From Thermogemmatispora sp. (GTDB lineage: Bacteria > Chloroflexota > Ktedonobacteria > Ktedonobacterales > Ktedonobacteraceae): a stretch of 32,002 bases of DNA. Positions within the stretch are counted from its first letter, which is position 1. The number at the start of each line of letters is the position of its first letter. Under the pieces are notes generated by a model that did not search any database, was not told the origin of the DNA, and saw only the letters and a list, made by a program, of their open reading frames with translations. Positions 14,458-21,888 of this stretch are shown here, one piece after another. The translations under genes were made by a program, and so were the position numbers. The stretch is from contig NZ_JADGHT010000012.1 in NCBI RefSeq assembly GCF_019683755.1, forward strand, positions 1 through 32,002, in the 5' to 3' direction.

Positions 14458-15795
14458 TTATGTCCTGGCAAGTGCGGTCGTTTCAAGGCCTGCATGCCCA
14501 GCAGGAGCAGGTAGGGCAGCAGGAGCGCTGTCGGAGGATAGGCTCTGAGCTAATGGCAGGGAGACAGTAAAGATGCTACCACGGCCCGGCTCACTCCAGA
14601 GACTGATTTGTCCGTGATGCTGCTGCACAATTGCCGCCACGATAGAGAGACCTAGGCCAGCCCCACCGCTGTGACGTGAGCGCGAGCTGTCGACGCGATA
14701 GAAGCGGTCGAAAATGCGCCCCTGCTCCTCGGGAGGGATACCGATCCCTGTATCGGCCACCGTCAGGCATGCCTGTCCCTCAGCCTCCTGGCCCTGGATA
14801 CGCACTTCACCGCCCACTCGATTGTAGCAGATAGCATTTTCGATCAGATTGGAGAAGACACGCGCCAGCAGTAGTTCGTCGCCCCACACGACCAGATCGG
14901 GCAGATTCTCCAGGATCAGGCTGACCCCATGCTCCTCGGCCAGTGGCTGAAGCTCCTGTACGACCTCCTCCAGCAGGGGGCCTAGACTGACTTCGTTGGC
15001 TGTACGCAGCGGCTGCTCACTTTTGACGAGCAGCAGCATATTGGAGACAAGCGATTCCAGACGACTGAGCGCCCGCTCCTGGGCAGCAGCCATCTCCTGG
15101 TAATCCTCCAGCGTTGCTTGAGGATCACTCGTTACCACTTCCAGACTGGCACGCATGGCCGCCAGGGGTGTGCGCAGCTCGTGAGCGACATTGGCCACAA
15201 AGCGCCCTTGTTGAGCAAAGGTCTCACCCAGGCGTGCAAGCATGGCATCAAAAGCATCAGCCAGCTCCTTAATCTCATCTCGTGGTCCCGTTAGCGCCAG
15301 ACGCGTGTCCAGCGTCTCGACACTGATGCGCCGCGCCGCATTGCTGACCTGACGCAGCGGGCGCAGAGCGGTACCCGCCAACCAGTAAGCCCCTAGCCCA
15401 CCCAGCACCGCGACCAGGGCCAGACCGATCAGAGAAATACTCTGCAGCTCTAATAGAAGCGCTCGTTCGATCGGATTCAAGTGGCCACGCGCAAAGCTCT
15501 CGGCCAGGCGCTCCGCCAACGGCGCCGGCAAGGGAGGCAAACTGTTCCTGAGCCGCAGCCCATTCGGCAGAACTGTCGTGCGCGGCCAATCGAGTCCACT
15601 GCTGTGGATGACACGAGCAAAGCCGTTAATCGCCGCCATGTTAATAAAGAAGAGCAGCGAGAAACTGAGCACAAAGACCAGGGCAGCGGAACCGATGGCA
15701 ATGCGCAGGCGTAGCGGTAAAAAGCGTCTGCGTGACGGACGGAGCCGCAGACGACGCAGGTCCAGGCGCGGGAGCAGGAAAGAGCATCTGGTCAT
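14458..15795 (-). CDS. Sensor histidine kinase (HAMP, HisKA, HATPase)
   Basis: A 445-residue membrane histidine kinase. An arginine-rich N terminus leads to TM1 (about 31-54). A short extracytoplasmic loop (55-115), TM2 (about 118-142) and a HAMP domain (140-190, LRPLRQVSNAARRIS) follow. The phosphoacceptor is H205 in VAHELRTPL. The ATPase domain shows the N box NLIENAICYN, DTGIGIPPEE, and the GAGLGLSIV lid. The loop is too small for a folded ligand domain. It overlaps the regulator gene by four bases (ATGA), so they are co-translated partners. It probably controls the MacAB genes that follow. Confidence 0.95.
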   Translation of the reverse strand: MTRCSFLLPRLDLRRLRLRPSRRRFLPLRLRIAIGSAALVFVLSFSLLFFINMAAINGFARVIHSSGLDWPRTTVLPNGLRLRNSLPPLPAPLAERLAESFARGHLNPIERALLLELQSISLIGLALVAVLGGLGAYWLAGTALRPLRQVSNAARRISVETLDTRLALTGPRDEIKELADAFDAMLARLGETFAQQGRFVANVAHELRTPLAAMRASLEVVTSDPQATLEDYQEMAAAQERALSRLESLVSNMLLLVKSEQPLRTANEVSLGPLLEEVVQELQPLAEEHGVSLILENLPDLVVWGDELLLARVFSNLIENAICYNRVGGEVRIQGQEAEGQACLTVADTGIGIPPEEQGRIFDRFYRVDSSRSRHSGGAGLGLSIVAAIVQQHHGQISLWSEPGRGSIFTVSLPLAQSLSSDSAPAALPAPAGHAGLETTALART

Positions 15796-16490
15796 GCTTT
15801 CTCCTCCGATGGAGCAGAGGGCGGACCGAGACGATAACCTTGTCCAACGATGGTTTCGATATAGCGCGGCGCCTCGGCTAGATCCCCTAGCTTGCGCCGC
15901 AACGAATTAATATGCACACGCACCGTATTAGTGAAAGGATTGGCTTGGGAGTCCCAAACGTGTTCAAGGAGGGTCTCTTGACTGACAACTTCGCCCTGAT
16001 GGCGCATCAAATACTCTAAGATGCCGAATTCCTTGCCCGTCAGCGAGAGACGTTGATTGCCACGCCAGACCACACGCGCCACTGGATCAAGCTTGAGATC
16101 GGCATAGCAGAGGAGCGGCTCACGTCCGCGCCGATCGCGCCGCAATAAGGCACCAATGCGGGCCACCAGCTCAGCGAAGTAGAAGGGCTTCACCAGATAA
16201 TCGTCAGCCCCCAGTTCCAGACCAGCGACGCGCTCATCCGGCTTGCTGCGAGCAGTTAACATAAGGATAAGCATTGAAGGGCGAAGCGTGCGGAGACGAC
16301 GACAGACCTCTAGGCCATCGAGGCCAGGGAGATTGAGATCGAGGATCACCAGATCATAGTCATTGACTTCGGCCAGCATGCAACCGCGCTCCCCATCATA
16401 GGCAACATCGACAGCATAGCCACGCTGACGCAATCCCTTCGCGAGCGCGTGCGCGATATCAGGCTCGTCTTCAATGACTAGCAATCTCAT
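15792..16490 (-). CDS. OmpR/PhoB-family response regulator
   Basis: A 232-residue DNA-binding response regulator. The receiver has E7-D8, phosphoacceptor D51 (LVILDLNLPG), T79 and K101 (YLVKPF). The winged-helix output domain occupies about 130-225, with LSLTGKEFGILEYL, the recognition helix region NTVRVHINSLRRKL and the final ETIVGQGYRL wing. ATG 16490 opens the minus-strand run that continues through the kinase to MacAB. Regulators of this type bind direct repeats with 11-bp period; two such repeat pairs occur upstream (16524-16545 and 16954-16971), consistent with autoregulation. Confidence 0.95.
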   Translation of the reverse strand: MRLLVIEDEPDIAHALAKGLRQRGYAVDVAYDGERGCMLAEVNDYDLVILDLNLPGLDGLEVCRRLRTLRPSMLILMLTARSKPDERVAGLELGADDYLVKPFYFAELVARIGALLRRDRRGREPLLCYADLKLDPVARVVWRGNQRLSLTGKEFGILEYLMRHQGEVVSQETLLEHVWDSQANPFTNTVRVHINSLRRKLGDLAEAPRYIETIVGQGYRLGPPSAPSEEKA

Positions 16491-16523
16491 AACTTAGCCC
16501 TGACATCTCTCCACAACACAACT

Positions 16524-16545
16524 AAGCTAAGGCCAAGCTGAGGCC
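16524..16545 (-). promoter_or_regulatory. Tandem 11-bp direct repeats upstream of the response regulator
   Basis: AAGCTAAGGCC (16524-16534) is followed immediately by AAGCTGAGGCC (16535-16545), 34 bases before the ATG at 16490. The period equals one helical turn, as in OmpR/PhoB operators. A separate dyad GCTAA-CCC-TTAGC lies at 16576-16588. Candidate autoregulatory site. Confidence 0.4.
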
Positions 16546-16953
16546 CCCACCACGCTGATCACGCGCAGGCCTCTTGCTAACCCTTAGCATCCCGACGTCT
16601 CATTGGTCCTATGCTCGCTTGAGATGTTGGCTCACTGGCTCGGCGTCACGATACGACGATCTGCCCCCACAGACCTGGCTGCTCCCGCCCATTGTAGCCG
16701 CTGCACCAACAGCGCTGGCCTACAGGCCCTTCCCTCTAGCTAAGACAGGAGCCTGGAGCAAAGTCAGACCGATCGCGATCGCCCGTTTGCCCAATCCAGA
16801 GGAAGCACGTCTTTTGACCGCAGCAGGGAGGGATGGTCTGCCGCCATGCAAGAACCACCGGTGGCAGGCGATCTGGCAGACTCCATCCCTGCCGGAGGAT
16901 ACCCGGTCGCTGTCTAAGTATACCGAGAAGAGTTCAGAAAAGTATGACGGATC

Positions 16954-16971
16954 TGTAAAGATTGTGTAAAG
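16954..16971 (-). promoter_or_regulatory. Pho-box-like repeat pair with overlapping candidate promoter
   Basis: TGTAAAG (16954-16960), four bases, then TGTAAAG (16965-16971): 7-bp direct repeats with 4-bp spacer, the architecture of a PhoB box. On the minus strand they read CTTTACA-CAAT-CTTTACA. The upstream TTTACA can serve as -35 to CATACT, 18 bases on (16940-16945). This promoter would drive the regulator operon with a leader of over 400 bases. Confidence 0.35.
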
Positions 16972-17205
16972 CCCTCATCCCTAATCGGTAGGCGCACCCT
17001 ATCCTCTGGACACCTCTCACCAGAGAGCAGACGTTCTCTGGGCTGAATCCCGATCACACGAAGCTCAAAAGGAGGCAAGGCGCTGCTTTCACATCAAGCC
17101 TGTCGCCCTACCAGCTCCCTGCCGAGTCGTCCTCTTCACTGCTGGCCTCCTACCGTCTATCTAGTCGAGCTGCTGCCAACCCAGCGGTTCCCCTGTCCCC
17201 CTCTC

Positions 17206-17234
17206 TTGCAATCTCAGCCCCGTTATGCTATAGT
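17206..17234 (+). promoter_or_regulatory. Promoter of tRNA-Thr
   Basis: TTGCAA (17206-17211) and TATAGT (17229-17234) with exactly 17 bases between them, about 90 bases before the tRNA. A good sigma70-type promoter. Confidence 0.6.
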
Positions 17235-17242
17235 AGTGACAC

Positions 17243-17264
17243 AGAAAGAAAGAAAGAAAGAGAG
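17243..17264. repeat. (AGAA)n microsatellite
   Basis: Four AGAA units followed by AGAG lie in the leader between the tRNA-Thr promoter and the tRNA. Such a run can vary in length by slippage; no function is evident. Confidence 0.6.
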
Positions 17265-17329
17265 TGACCACCGGATAGCCTGGCCTGCCCGCCAGAGCGA
17301 GCGCCTCTCTAGAGAGGGAGACAAAAGAG

Positions 17330-17402
17330 GCCGATGTAGCTCAGTTGGTAGAGCACTCGCCTTGTAAGCGAGTCGTCGTCGGTTCGAGTCCGACCATCGG
17401 CT
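17330..17402 (+). tRNA. tRNA-Thr (anticodon TGT)
   Basis: Complete cloverleaf: acceptor GCCGATG/CATCGGC, D stem GCTC/GAGC, anticodon stem CTCGC/GCGAG with loop CTTGTAA giving TGT, T arm GTCGG-TTCGAGT-CCGAC, discriminator T. CCA is not encoded. Confidence 0.96.
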
Positions 17403-17407
17403 CCGCT

Positions 17408-17434
17408 GCCCCGGCAGTTGTGGAACGCCGGGGC
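17408..17434 (+). terminator. Hairpin after tRNA-Thr
   Basis: GCCCCGGC (17408-17415) pairs perfectly with GCCGGGGC (17427-17434), six bases after the tRNA end. It is followed by TTGCCGTATTG, only weakly T-rich. Likely terminator. Confidence 0.55.
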
Positions 17435-17793
17435 TTGCCGTATTGTGCAGGGCGTGACACAATGCGAAGGAACCCACTACACAGGTCAAGGGCTTCGACG
17501 CGGCAGCCTTCCCTTGTGAAAGCAGGTCGAGTCTGATAGGGCTTAGCCGCGTGCTTCGACATCGATGGCGCCCTGCTTGTTGAAACGCAGCAGGAAGCGC
17601 GCAAGCCAGGCGCCAACTCTGATGGTTACCCGCTCCGCCGCTCGCCGGTCAGTCAGCTTCTCTGCCCTCTGGCGTACCGCTCGGCTCGCTGGGGTCAAGC
17701 AAACACTCGAGCGAGTCTGGTACTAGCCTGGTGCTTGCCCTGTTCCGCTCCGTTTCTCACACTGGCAGCTATCAACGCACCTGGTTGCAGGAC

Positions 17794-17802
17794 TGCTATA
17801 AT
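17794..17802 (+). promoter_or_regulatory. Possible extended -10 promoter
   Basis: TGCTATAAT is a perfect -10 with the TG extension. No -35 is evident at 16-18 bases. It could serve the acyl-CoA dehydrogenase gene about 240 bases downstream. Confidence 0.3.
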
Positions 17803-18048
17803 GATGAAGAGGTTGGCAGAGGCTGCTCGTCTGTCCATCGCAGACCGCGCATCGGCGCTTAGCCTGCCTGGCCTGGCAGCAGAGCATACCTCGCCTACCG
17901 CTTCACTTTGGTCTGTCCGTCTTTCCTGTCCTGGCCCAGCCTGCATCAGCTAGGGTTCATGAGCCAAAAAAGCAGGCATGTTCGCCGGTTCGGCTCGCCT
18001 CCGTCGATCGGTAGCGAGCTGTAGCCAGTAGCAGAACAGGAGTCAGCA

Positions 18049-19194
18049 GTGCAGTTCGATCTCAATGAAGAGCAACGAGCGATTCGCGACACCGTCCGTC
18101 GCTTCACGGAGCAAGAGATTGCGCCGTATGCCTCCAGGTGGGATGAAGAGGAATATTTTCCGCGCGAAGTTTACATGAAGATGGCCTCCCTGGGCCTATT
18201 GGGTATGACCATTTCCGAGGCCTATGGGGGAAGTGCTCTTAGCCGGACCGTAGCGGCCCTGGTGTATGAAGAGTTGGCCCAGGGAGACATGGCGACCGCC
18301 GTGGGCCTGTCGGTGCATAACATGGTAGCTGGCTCTATCGCCCGCTTTGGTAGCGAGGAGCAGCGCGAGCGCTGGGTCCGACGCCTGGCTCGCGGTGAGC
18401 TACTGGGGGCCTTTGCCCTCAGTGAAGCGGGTGCTGGCTCGGATGCGGCTAGCCTCCAGTGCCGTGCCGAGCGCCGGGGCGACTGCTATCTACTCAATGG
18501 TACTAAGATGTGGGTCACCAACGGCGGAGAAGCCGACCTCTACCTGGTGATGGCCCGCACCAGTCCGGTCCGCGGCTCCCAAGGCATTAGCTGCTTTGTC
18601 GTTGAGAAAGGTACCTCCGGCTTCCGCTTCGGGAAAACTGAGCGCAAGATGGGCTTGCGCTCCTCCCCCACTCGGGAGTTAATCTTCGAGCAGTGCGCTA
18701 TTCCGCTTAGCCAGCGCCTGGGCGAGGAAGGCCAGGGCTTCAAGATTGCTCTCTCGTCGCTGGACGGCGGGCGCATTAATATTGGCGCCATCGCCGTGGG
18801 GGTGGCACAGGCCGCTTTTGAGGTTGCCCGCTCCTACGCTCGCCAACGTACGCAGTTCGGCCAGCCGATCGGGGCCTTCCAGGGCGTGCAGTTCATGCTG
18901 GCCGATATGGCGATGAAGATCGAGGCCGCACGCCTCCTGGTCTATGAGGCCGCCTATAAGCTGGACCACGAGCAAAATGCCAGTATGTACGCCTCGATGG
19001 CCAAGTGCTTTGCGACTGACGTGGCAATGGAGGTCACAACCAATGCGGTCCAGGTGCTGGGCGGCGCCGGCTATGTCCGAGATTATCCCGTTGAGCGCTA
19101 TATGCGCGATGTCAAGGTCGCCCAGATCTTCGAGGGCACCAACCAGATTCAGCGCGTGGTGATCGCACGGGCCTTGCTGGGGAATATCCGTTAA
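18049..19194 (+). CDS. Acyl-CoA dehydrogenase (short-chain/butyryl type)
   Basis: A 381-residue FAD-dependent acyl-CoA dehydrogenase with the standard three-domain fold. Landmarks are FDLNEEQRAIRDTVRRF at the N terminus, the FAFALSEAGAGSDAA-type flavin loop (about 120-130), KMWVTNGGEADLY, and the C-terminal helical domain with AVQVLGGAGYVRDYP. The catalytic base is probably E362 in QIFEGTNQIQRVV, the position used by short- and medium-chain enzymes. It introduces a 2,3-double bond in acyl-CoA thioesters, passing electrons to ETF. GTG 18049 has AGGAG six bases upstream. Monocistronic here; chain length cannot be fixed from the sequence. Confidence 0.95.
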   Translation: MQFDLNEEQRAIRDTVRRFTEQEIAPYASRWDEEEYFPREVYMKMASLGLLGMTISEAYGGSALSRTVAALVYEELAQGDMATAVGLSVHNMVAGSIARFGSEEQRERWVRRLARGELLGAFALSEAGAGSDAASLQCRAERRGDCYLLNGTKMWVTNGGEADLYLVMARTSPVRGSQGISCFVVEKGTSGFRFGKTERKMGLRSSPTRELIFEQCAIPLSQRLGEEGQGFKIALSSLDGGRINIGAIAVGVAQAAFEVARSYARQRTQFGQPIGAFQGVQFMLADMAMKIEAARLLVYEAAYKLDHEQNASMYASMAKCFATDVAMEVTTNAVQVLGGAGYVRDYPVERYMRDVKVAQIFEGTNQIQRVVIARALLGNIR

Positions 19195-19273
19195 TAGACA
19201 AGTGTTCTAATCTGCAGAAAAAGAGCAAAGCAGTCGATATAACAAAGATGAGAGGGAGTGACCGGCAACCCCA

Positions 19274-19292
19274 CGGGTCGGTCAGCGACCCG
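19274..19292 (+). terminator. Hairpin after acyl-CoA dehydrogenase gene
   Basis: CGGGTCG-GTCAG-CGACCCG, a seven-base perfect stem 80 bases after the stop, with no T run. Terminator-like. Confidence 0.4.
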
Positions 19293-19339
19293 AGAAAGCT
19301 CAGGTTGCTGCACGCGAGCCACCGCCGCCTAGCTCTTCC

Positions 19340-19368
19340 TTGTCTTTTCGTATCGAATATGCTAGACT
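19340..19368 (+). promoter_or_regulatory. Candidate promoter of the RNase J gene
   Basis: TTGTCT (19340-19345) and TAGACT (19363-19368) are 17 bases apart. This would give a leader of about 170 bases. The sequence TAGACTTTT repeats at 19423-19431, where a second start is possible. The region 19195-19542 otherwise holds only this, the preceding hairpin and the leader hairpin at 19503. Confidence 0.45.
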
Positions 19369-19502
19369 TTTAATGGAATAATAGAGCCGTATAGCGTGTA
19401 TTTTTGATAGTTGAACGTTGCGTAGACTTTTCTGTATTTGGCTATAACTCCTGTTGGCGGAGACAGGAGTGGACATATATCTCATCAAAAGCAAAGAGTG
19501 GG

Positions 19503-19522
19503 CATACTCATGCTTGAGTGTG
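19503..19522 (+). promoter_or_regulatory. Leader hairpin abutting the RNase J ribosome binding site
   Basis: CATACTCA (19503-19510) pairs with TGAGTGTG (19515-19522) around a TGCT loop, ending three bases before AGGAGG (19526-19531). A stem this close to the ribosome binding site can affect initiation or mark a cleavage site; RNase genes are often autoregulated through their leaders. Confidence 0.4.
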
Positions 19523-19542
19523 GTTAGGAGGTTTTTGTTACC

Positions 19543-21204
19543 TTGACAATGGAAAAAATTCGACTTGTCCCCCTGGGTGGGCTTGGGGAAGTCGGAAAGA
19601 ACATGATGGTGATCGAGTATGGTGAGGATATCATCATCGTTGACGTAGGGTTGATGTTTCCCGATGACGAGATGTTTGGGGTTGATCTGGTGATACCGGA
19701 CACCAGCTATCTGCAGGACAAAAAGCAGCGTATCCGGGCCATCCTGATCACCCACGGTCATGAGGACCACATCGGTGGCCTCCCCTACGTTCTCCCCGCG
19801 CTCGACTTCCCTCCCGTCTACGCCACTCGCCTGACCCAGGGGCTGATCCAGGTAAAGCTGAAGGAACACAAGCTGCAGGATCGTGCCGTCATCAAGGTCG
19901 TAGCTCCAGGCGATAAGGTCAAACTGGGCAAGTGCACCGCGGAGTTCTTCCACGTCAATCACAGCATTCCCGACGCAGTGGGCATCGTCATCCACACGCC
20001 CATTGGCACCGTGGTGCACACCGGTGACTATAAATTCGACCATACGCCGGTCGACGGGCAGCCGGCGGACTTCGGCACCCTGGCGCGCATTGGAACGGAA
20101 GGCGTGCTTGTGCTCTTGGGCGATAGTACGCGCGTTGAGTCTCCTGGCTATACGCCCTCTGAGCGCGTCATCAGCGAGTCGCTCGACAAGATCTTCGCCA
20201 ATGCTCCCGGGCGCATCCTGATCGCTACCTTCGCCTCTCTGATTTCGCGAGTGCAGCAGGTGGTTGATACGGCGGTGCGCTATGGGCGTCACGTGGCACT
20301 GGTCGGGCGCAGCATGGTGAGCAATGTTCAGATGGCCATCGACCTGGGCTATCTGAACATCCCCAAGCATACACTCATCCGGCCCGAGGACATTCACAAG
20401 CTGCCTCCCGAGCGCATCGTGATCATCTGCACCGGCAGCCAGGGCGAGCCGACCTCAGCCCTGACGCGCATTGCCAACCAAGATCATCGTCTTGTGCGCA
20501 TCCAGCCGGGTGACACCGTGATTCTCTCTGCAACACCTGTGCCGGGCAACGAGAAGATGGTCAATCGCACGATCAATAATCTGTTCCGTCAGGGAGCGGA
20601 GGTTTTCTATCAGGGTGTCTCGCCGGTGCATGTCTCTGGTCATGCTGCCCAGGAAGAGCTGAAGCTGATGCTGAGCATGATCCGGCCCAAGTTCTTCGTG
20701 CCAATCCACGGCGAGTATCGCCAGCTTATGCTGCATGCAAAGCTGGCTGCCTCGCTGGGCATCCCGGAGGATCACATCGTGATCGCTGAGGACGGCGATG
20801 TGATCGAAGTCACGAAGAACTCGATTCATGCCGTCGGCCATGTCTCCTGTGGCAATGTCTATGTCGACGGCCTGGGCGTCGGCGATGTCGGCCAGATCGT
20901 GCTGCGTGATCGCCAGGTGCTGGCTCAGGATGGCATCCTGATGGCGGTGCTTACGGTCGATAAAGAGACCGGGCGCCCGCTGGCAGGACCAGACATCATT
21001 TCGCGCGGCTTCGTCTACATGCGCGATGCCGAAGAGCTACTGGCGAGCGCGCGTGAGCGGGTGCTAGAGTCGTTCGTCGGCCTGAACGGCCACGCCTCCG
21101 ACTGGTCGTTCGTCAAGGATAAGATCAAGCACACGCTTAGCGAGTTTCTCTATGAGAAAACCCATCGCCGGCCTATGGTCCTGCCGGTGGTGATGGAGGT
21201 CTAA
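19543..21204 (+). CDS. rnj: Ribonuclease J
   Basis: A 553-residue RNase J, a metallo-beta-lactamase/beta-CASP enzyme with 5'-3' exonuclease and endonuclease activity in RNA maturation and decay. The metal-binding motif HGHEDH is at 71-76, followed by HVNHSIPDAVGIVIHTP and GDYKFDHTP. The beta-CASP part includes CTGSQGEPTSAL (for RNA 5' end and dimer contacts) and HVSGHA. FVPIHGEYRQL is the third metal motif. The C-terminal domain is complete. TTG 19543 fits AGGAGG with 11 bases of spacing; ATG 19549 is the alternative (17 bases). It is followed by a very long hairpin. Confidence 0.96.
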   Translation: MTMEKIRLVPLGGLGEVGKNMMVIEYGEDIIIVDVGLMFPDDEMFGVDLVIPDTSYLQDKKQRIRAILITHGHEDHIGGLPYVLPALDFPPVYATRLTQGLIQVKLKEHKLQDRAVIKVVAPGDKVKLGKCTAEFFHVNHSIPDAVGIVIHTPIGTVVHTGDYKFDHTPVDGQPADFGTLARIGTEGVLVLLGDSTRVESPGYTPSERVISESLDKIFANAPGRILIATFASLISRVQQVVDTAVRYGRHVALVGRSMVSNVQMAIDLGYLNIPKHTLIRPEDIHKLPPERIVIICTGSQGEPTSALTRIANQDHRLVRIQPGDTVILSATPVPGNEKMVNRTINNLFRQGAEVFYQGVSPVHVSGHAAQEELKLMLSMIRPKFFVPIHGEYRQLMLHAKLAASLGIPEDHIVIAEDGDVIEVTKNSIHAVGHVSCGNVYVDGLGVGDVGQIVLRDRQVLAQDGILMAVLTVDKETGRPLAGPDIISRGFVYMRDAEELLASARERVLESFVGLNGHASDWSFVKDKIKHTLSEFLYEKTHRRPMVLPVVMEV

Positions 21205-21888
21205 GCAGACACACAGTAGAAACACTCTACGGCACGAGACAGAGGGGCGAGAGCCGCCGCACGATTTGCCGATCGTCGGCCTTGTCTCCCGCCCCTCTGT
21301 CTCTTCGGGATGAGAGCGCCCTCTCTCCCTGCTCTCAGGCTTGACCTGGCTGTCGGCTGCCTACCGTCCACAGCGCGATGGCCTGCCTTGCAGCATGCGA
21401 CAATTCTGCGACAGGTTGCCGATGCCGCTGCGACAGGCACCGCTTATGCTTCAGTTAGAGAGCGCTGCGAGGAAAGTGCCAAGGAAGCAGATGCTTGATG
21501 CGATCTGATCCCTTCTCTGCTCTGTTCATCCAGTCCTCCCAAGCGCTCTTTTTTTTTGGGCTTGGCTTTATTGACTGCTTCTCCGACCTGACGCCTGGAC
21601 GGGCAGGATCGCTACGACAGCCGAGAGCTGCAGGTTTCCCTGCCGCTGAGCCAGAGGCTGCCCTCATGATCGCTCTCGCCATCTCTTGCTGAGGCTTGAC
21701 TGAGCCGCGATCTCCCCACTTGCGCCCTTGGAACATCTGCGCTATCATACTGGTGTTGCGTATAGAACTCCGGCAGGCGCTATCCAGGTACAAGCGCTGC
21801 TGGGGTGGCAGAAGAGTACGCCTCTTTTTATGAAGACCACACTTGAGCATAGCCTGCCTAGCTAACGGGAGGAGCAGACGGAGCGGGA
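21205..21888. other. Intergenic region between RNase J and ftsK
   Basis: Apart from the long hairpin it holds a T9 run (21549-21557) flanked by CCAAGC and GCTTGG. The short frames on both strands have no family features. I found no convincing ftsK promoter; TATCAT (21743) and TATAGA (21761) lack partners. Confidence 0.5.
21236..21303 (+). terminator. Very long hairpin after the RNase J gene
   Basis: GAGACAGAGGGGCG (21236-21249) pairs over 14 bases with 21290-21303, continues after one mismatch with GAG/CTC, and contains an inner stem ACGAT/ATCGT. The 5' arm is purine-rich and the 3' arm pyrimidine-rich; no T run follows. Likely terminator or 3'-end stabiliser. Confidence 0.6.

Larger units (their letters stand above)
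16491..17329. other. Long intergenic region, regulatory content, no convincing gene
   Basis: About 840 bases between the divergent regulator operon and tRNA-Thr. It contains the two direct-repeat sites, the tRNA-Thr promoter and an (AGAA)n run. A 131-codon plus-strand frame (16574-16969) shows no family feature and is rich in P, S and R as expected of noise. Confidence 0.5.
17403..18048. other. Intergenic region between tRNA-Thr and acyl-CoA dehydrogenase gene
   Basis: It holds the hairpin above, a possible extended -10 promoter, and a repeated CTTCGAC with partial inverted pairing (ACGCGGC near 17499, GCCGCGT near 17547). Frames reading GLEPTTTRL on the minus strand are antisense to the tRNA. 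No gene recognised. Confidence 0.5.

Noticed and set aside
16574-16969. 131-codon plus-strand frame upstream of the regulator operon
   Set aside because: No recognisable features and no ribosome binding site; it overlaps regulatory repeats.
17223-17616. Minus-strand open frames with GLEPTTTRL and SDSNRRRLAYKASALPTEL
   Set aside because: Antisense of tRNA-Thr; same artefact.
19300-20397. 365-codon minus-strand frame opposite the RNase J gene
   Set aside because: A shadow of the RNase J coding sequence, whose motifs are unambiguous.
21549-21557. T9 run as possible terminator tail
   Set aside because: No stem ends directly before it; the flanking CCAAGC/GCTTGG would place the run in the loop.
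21455-21850. 131-codon minus-strand frame upstream of ftsK
   Set aside because: Composition and lack of motifs argue against a gene.
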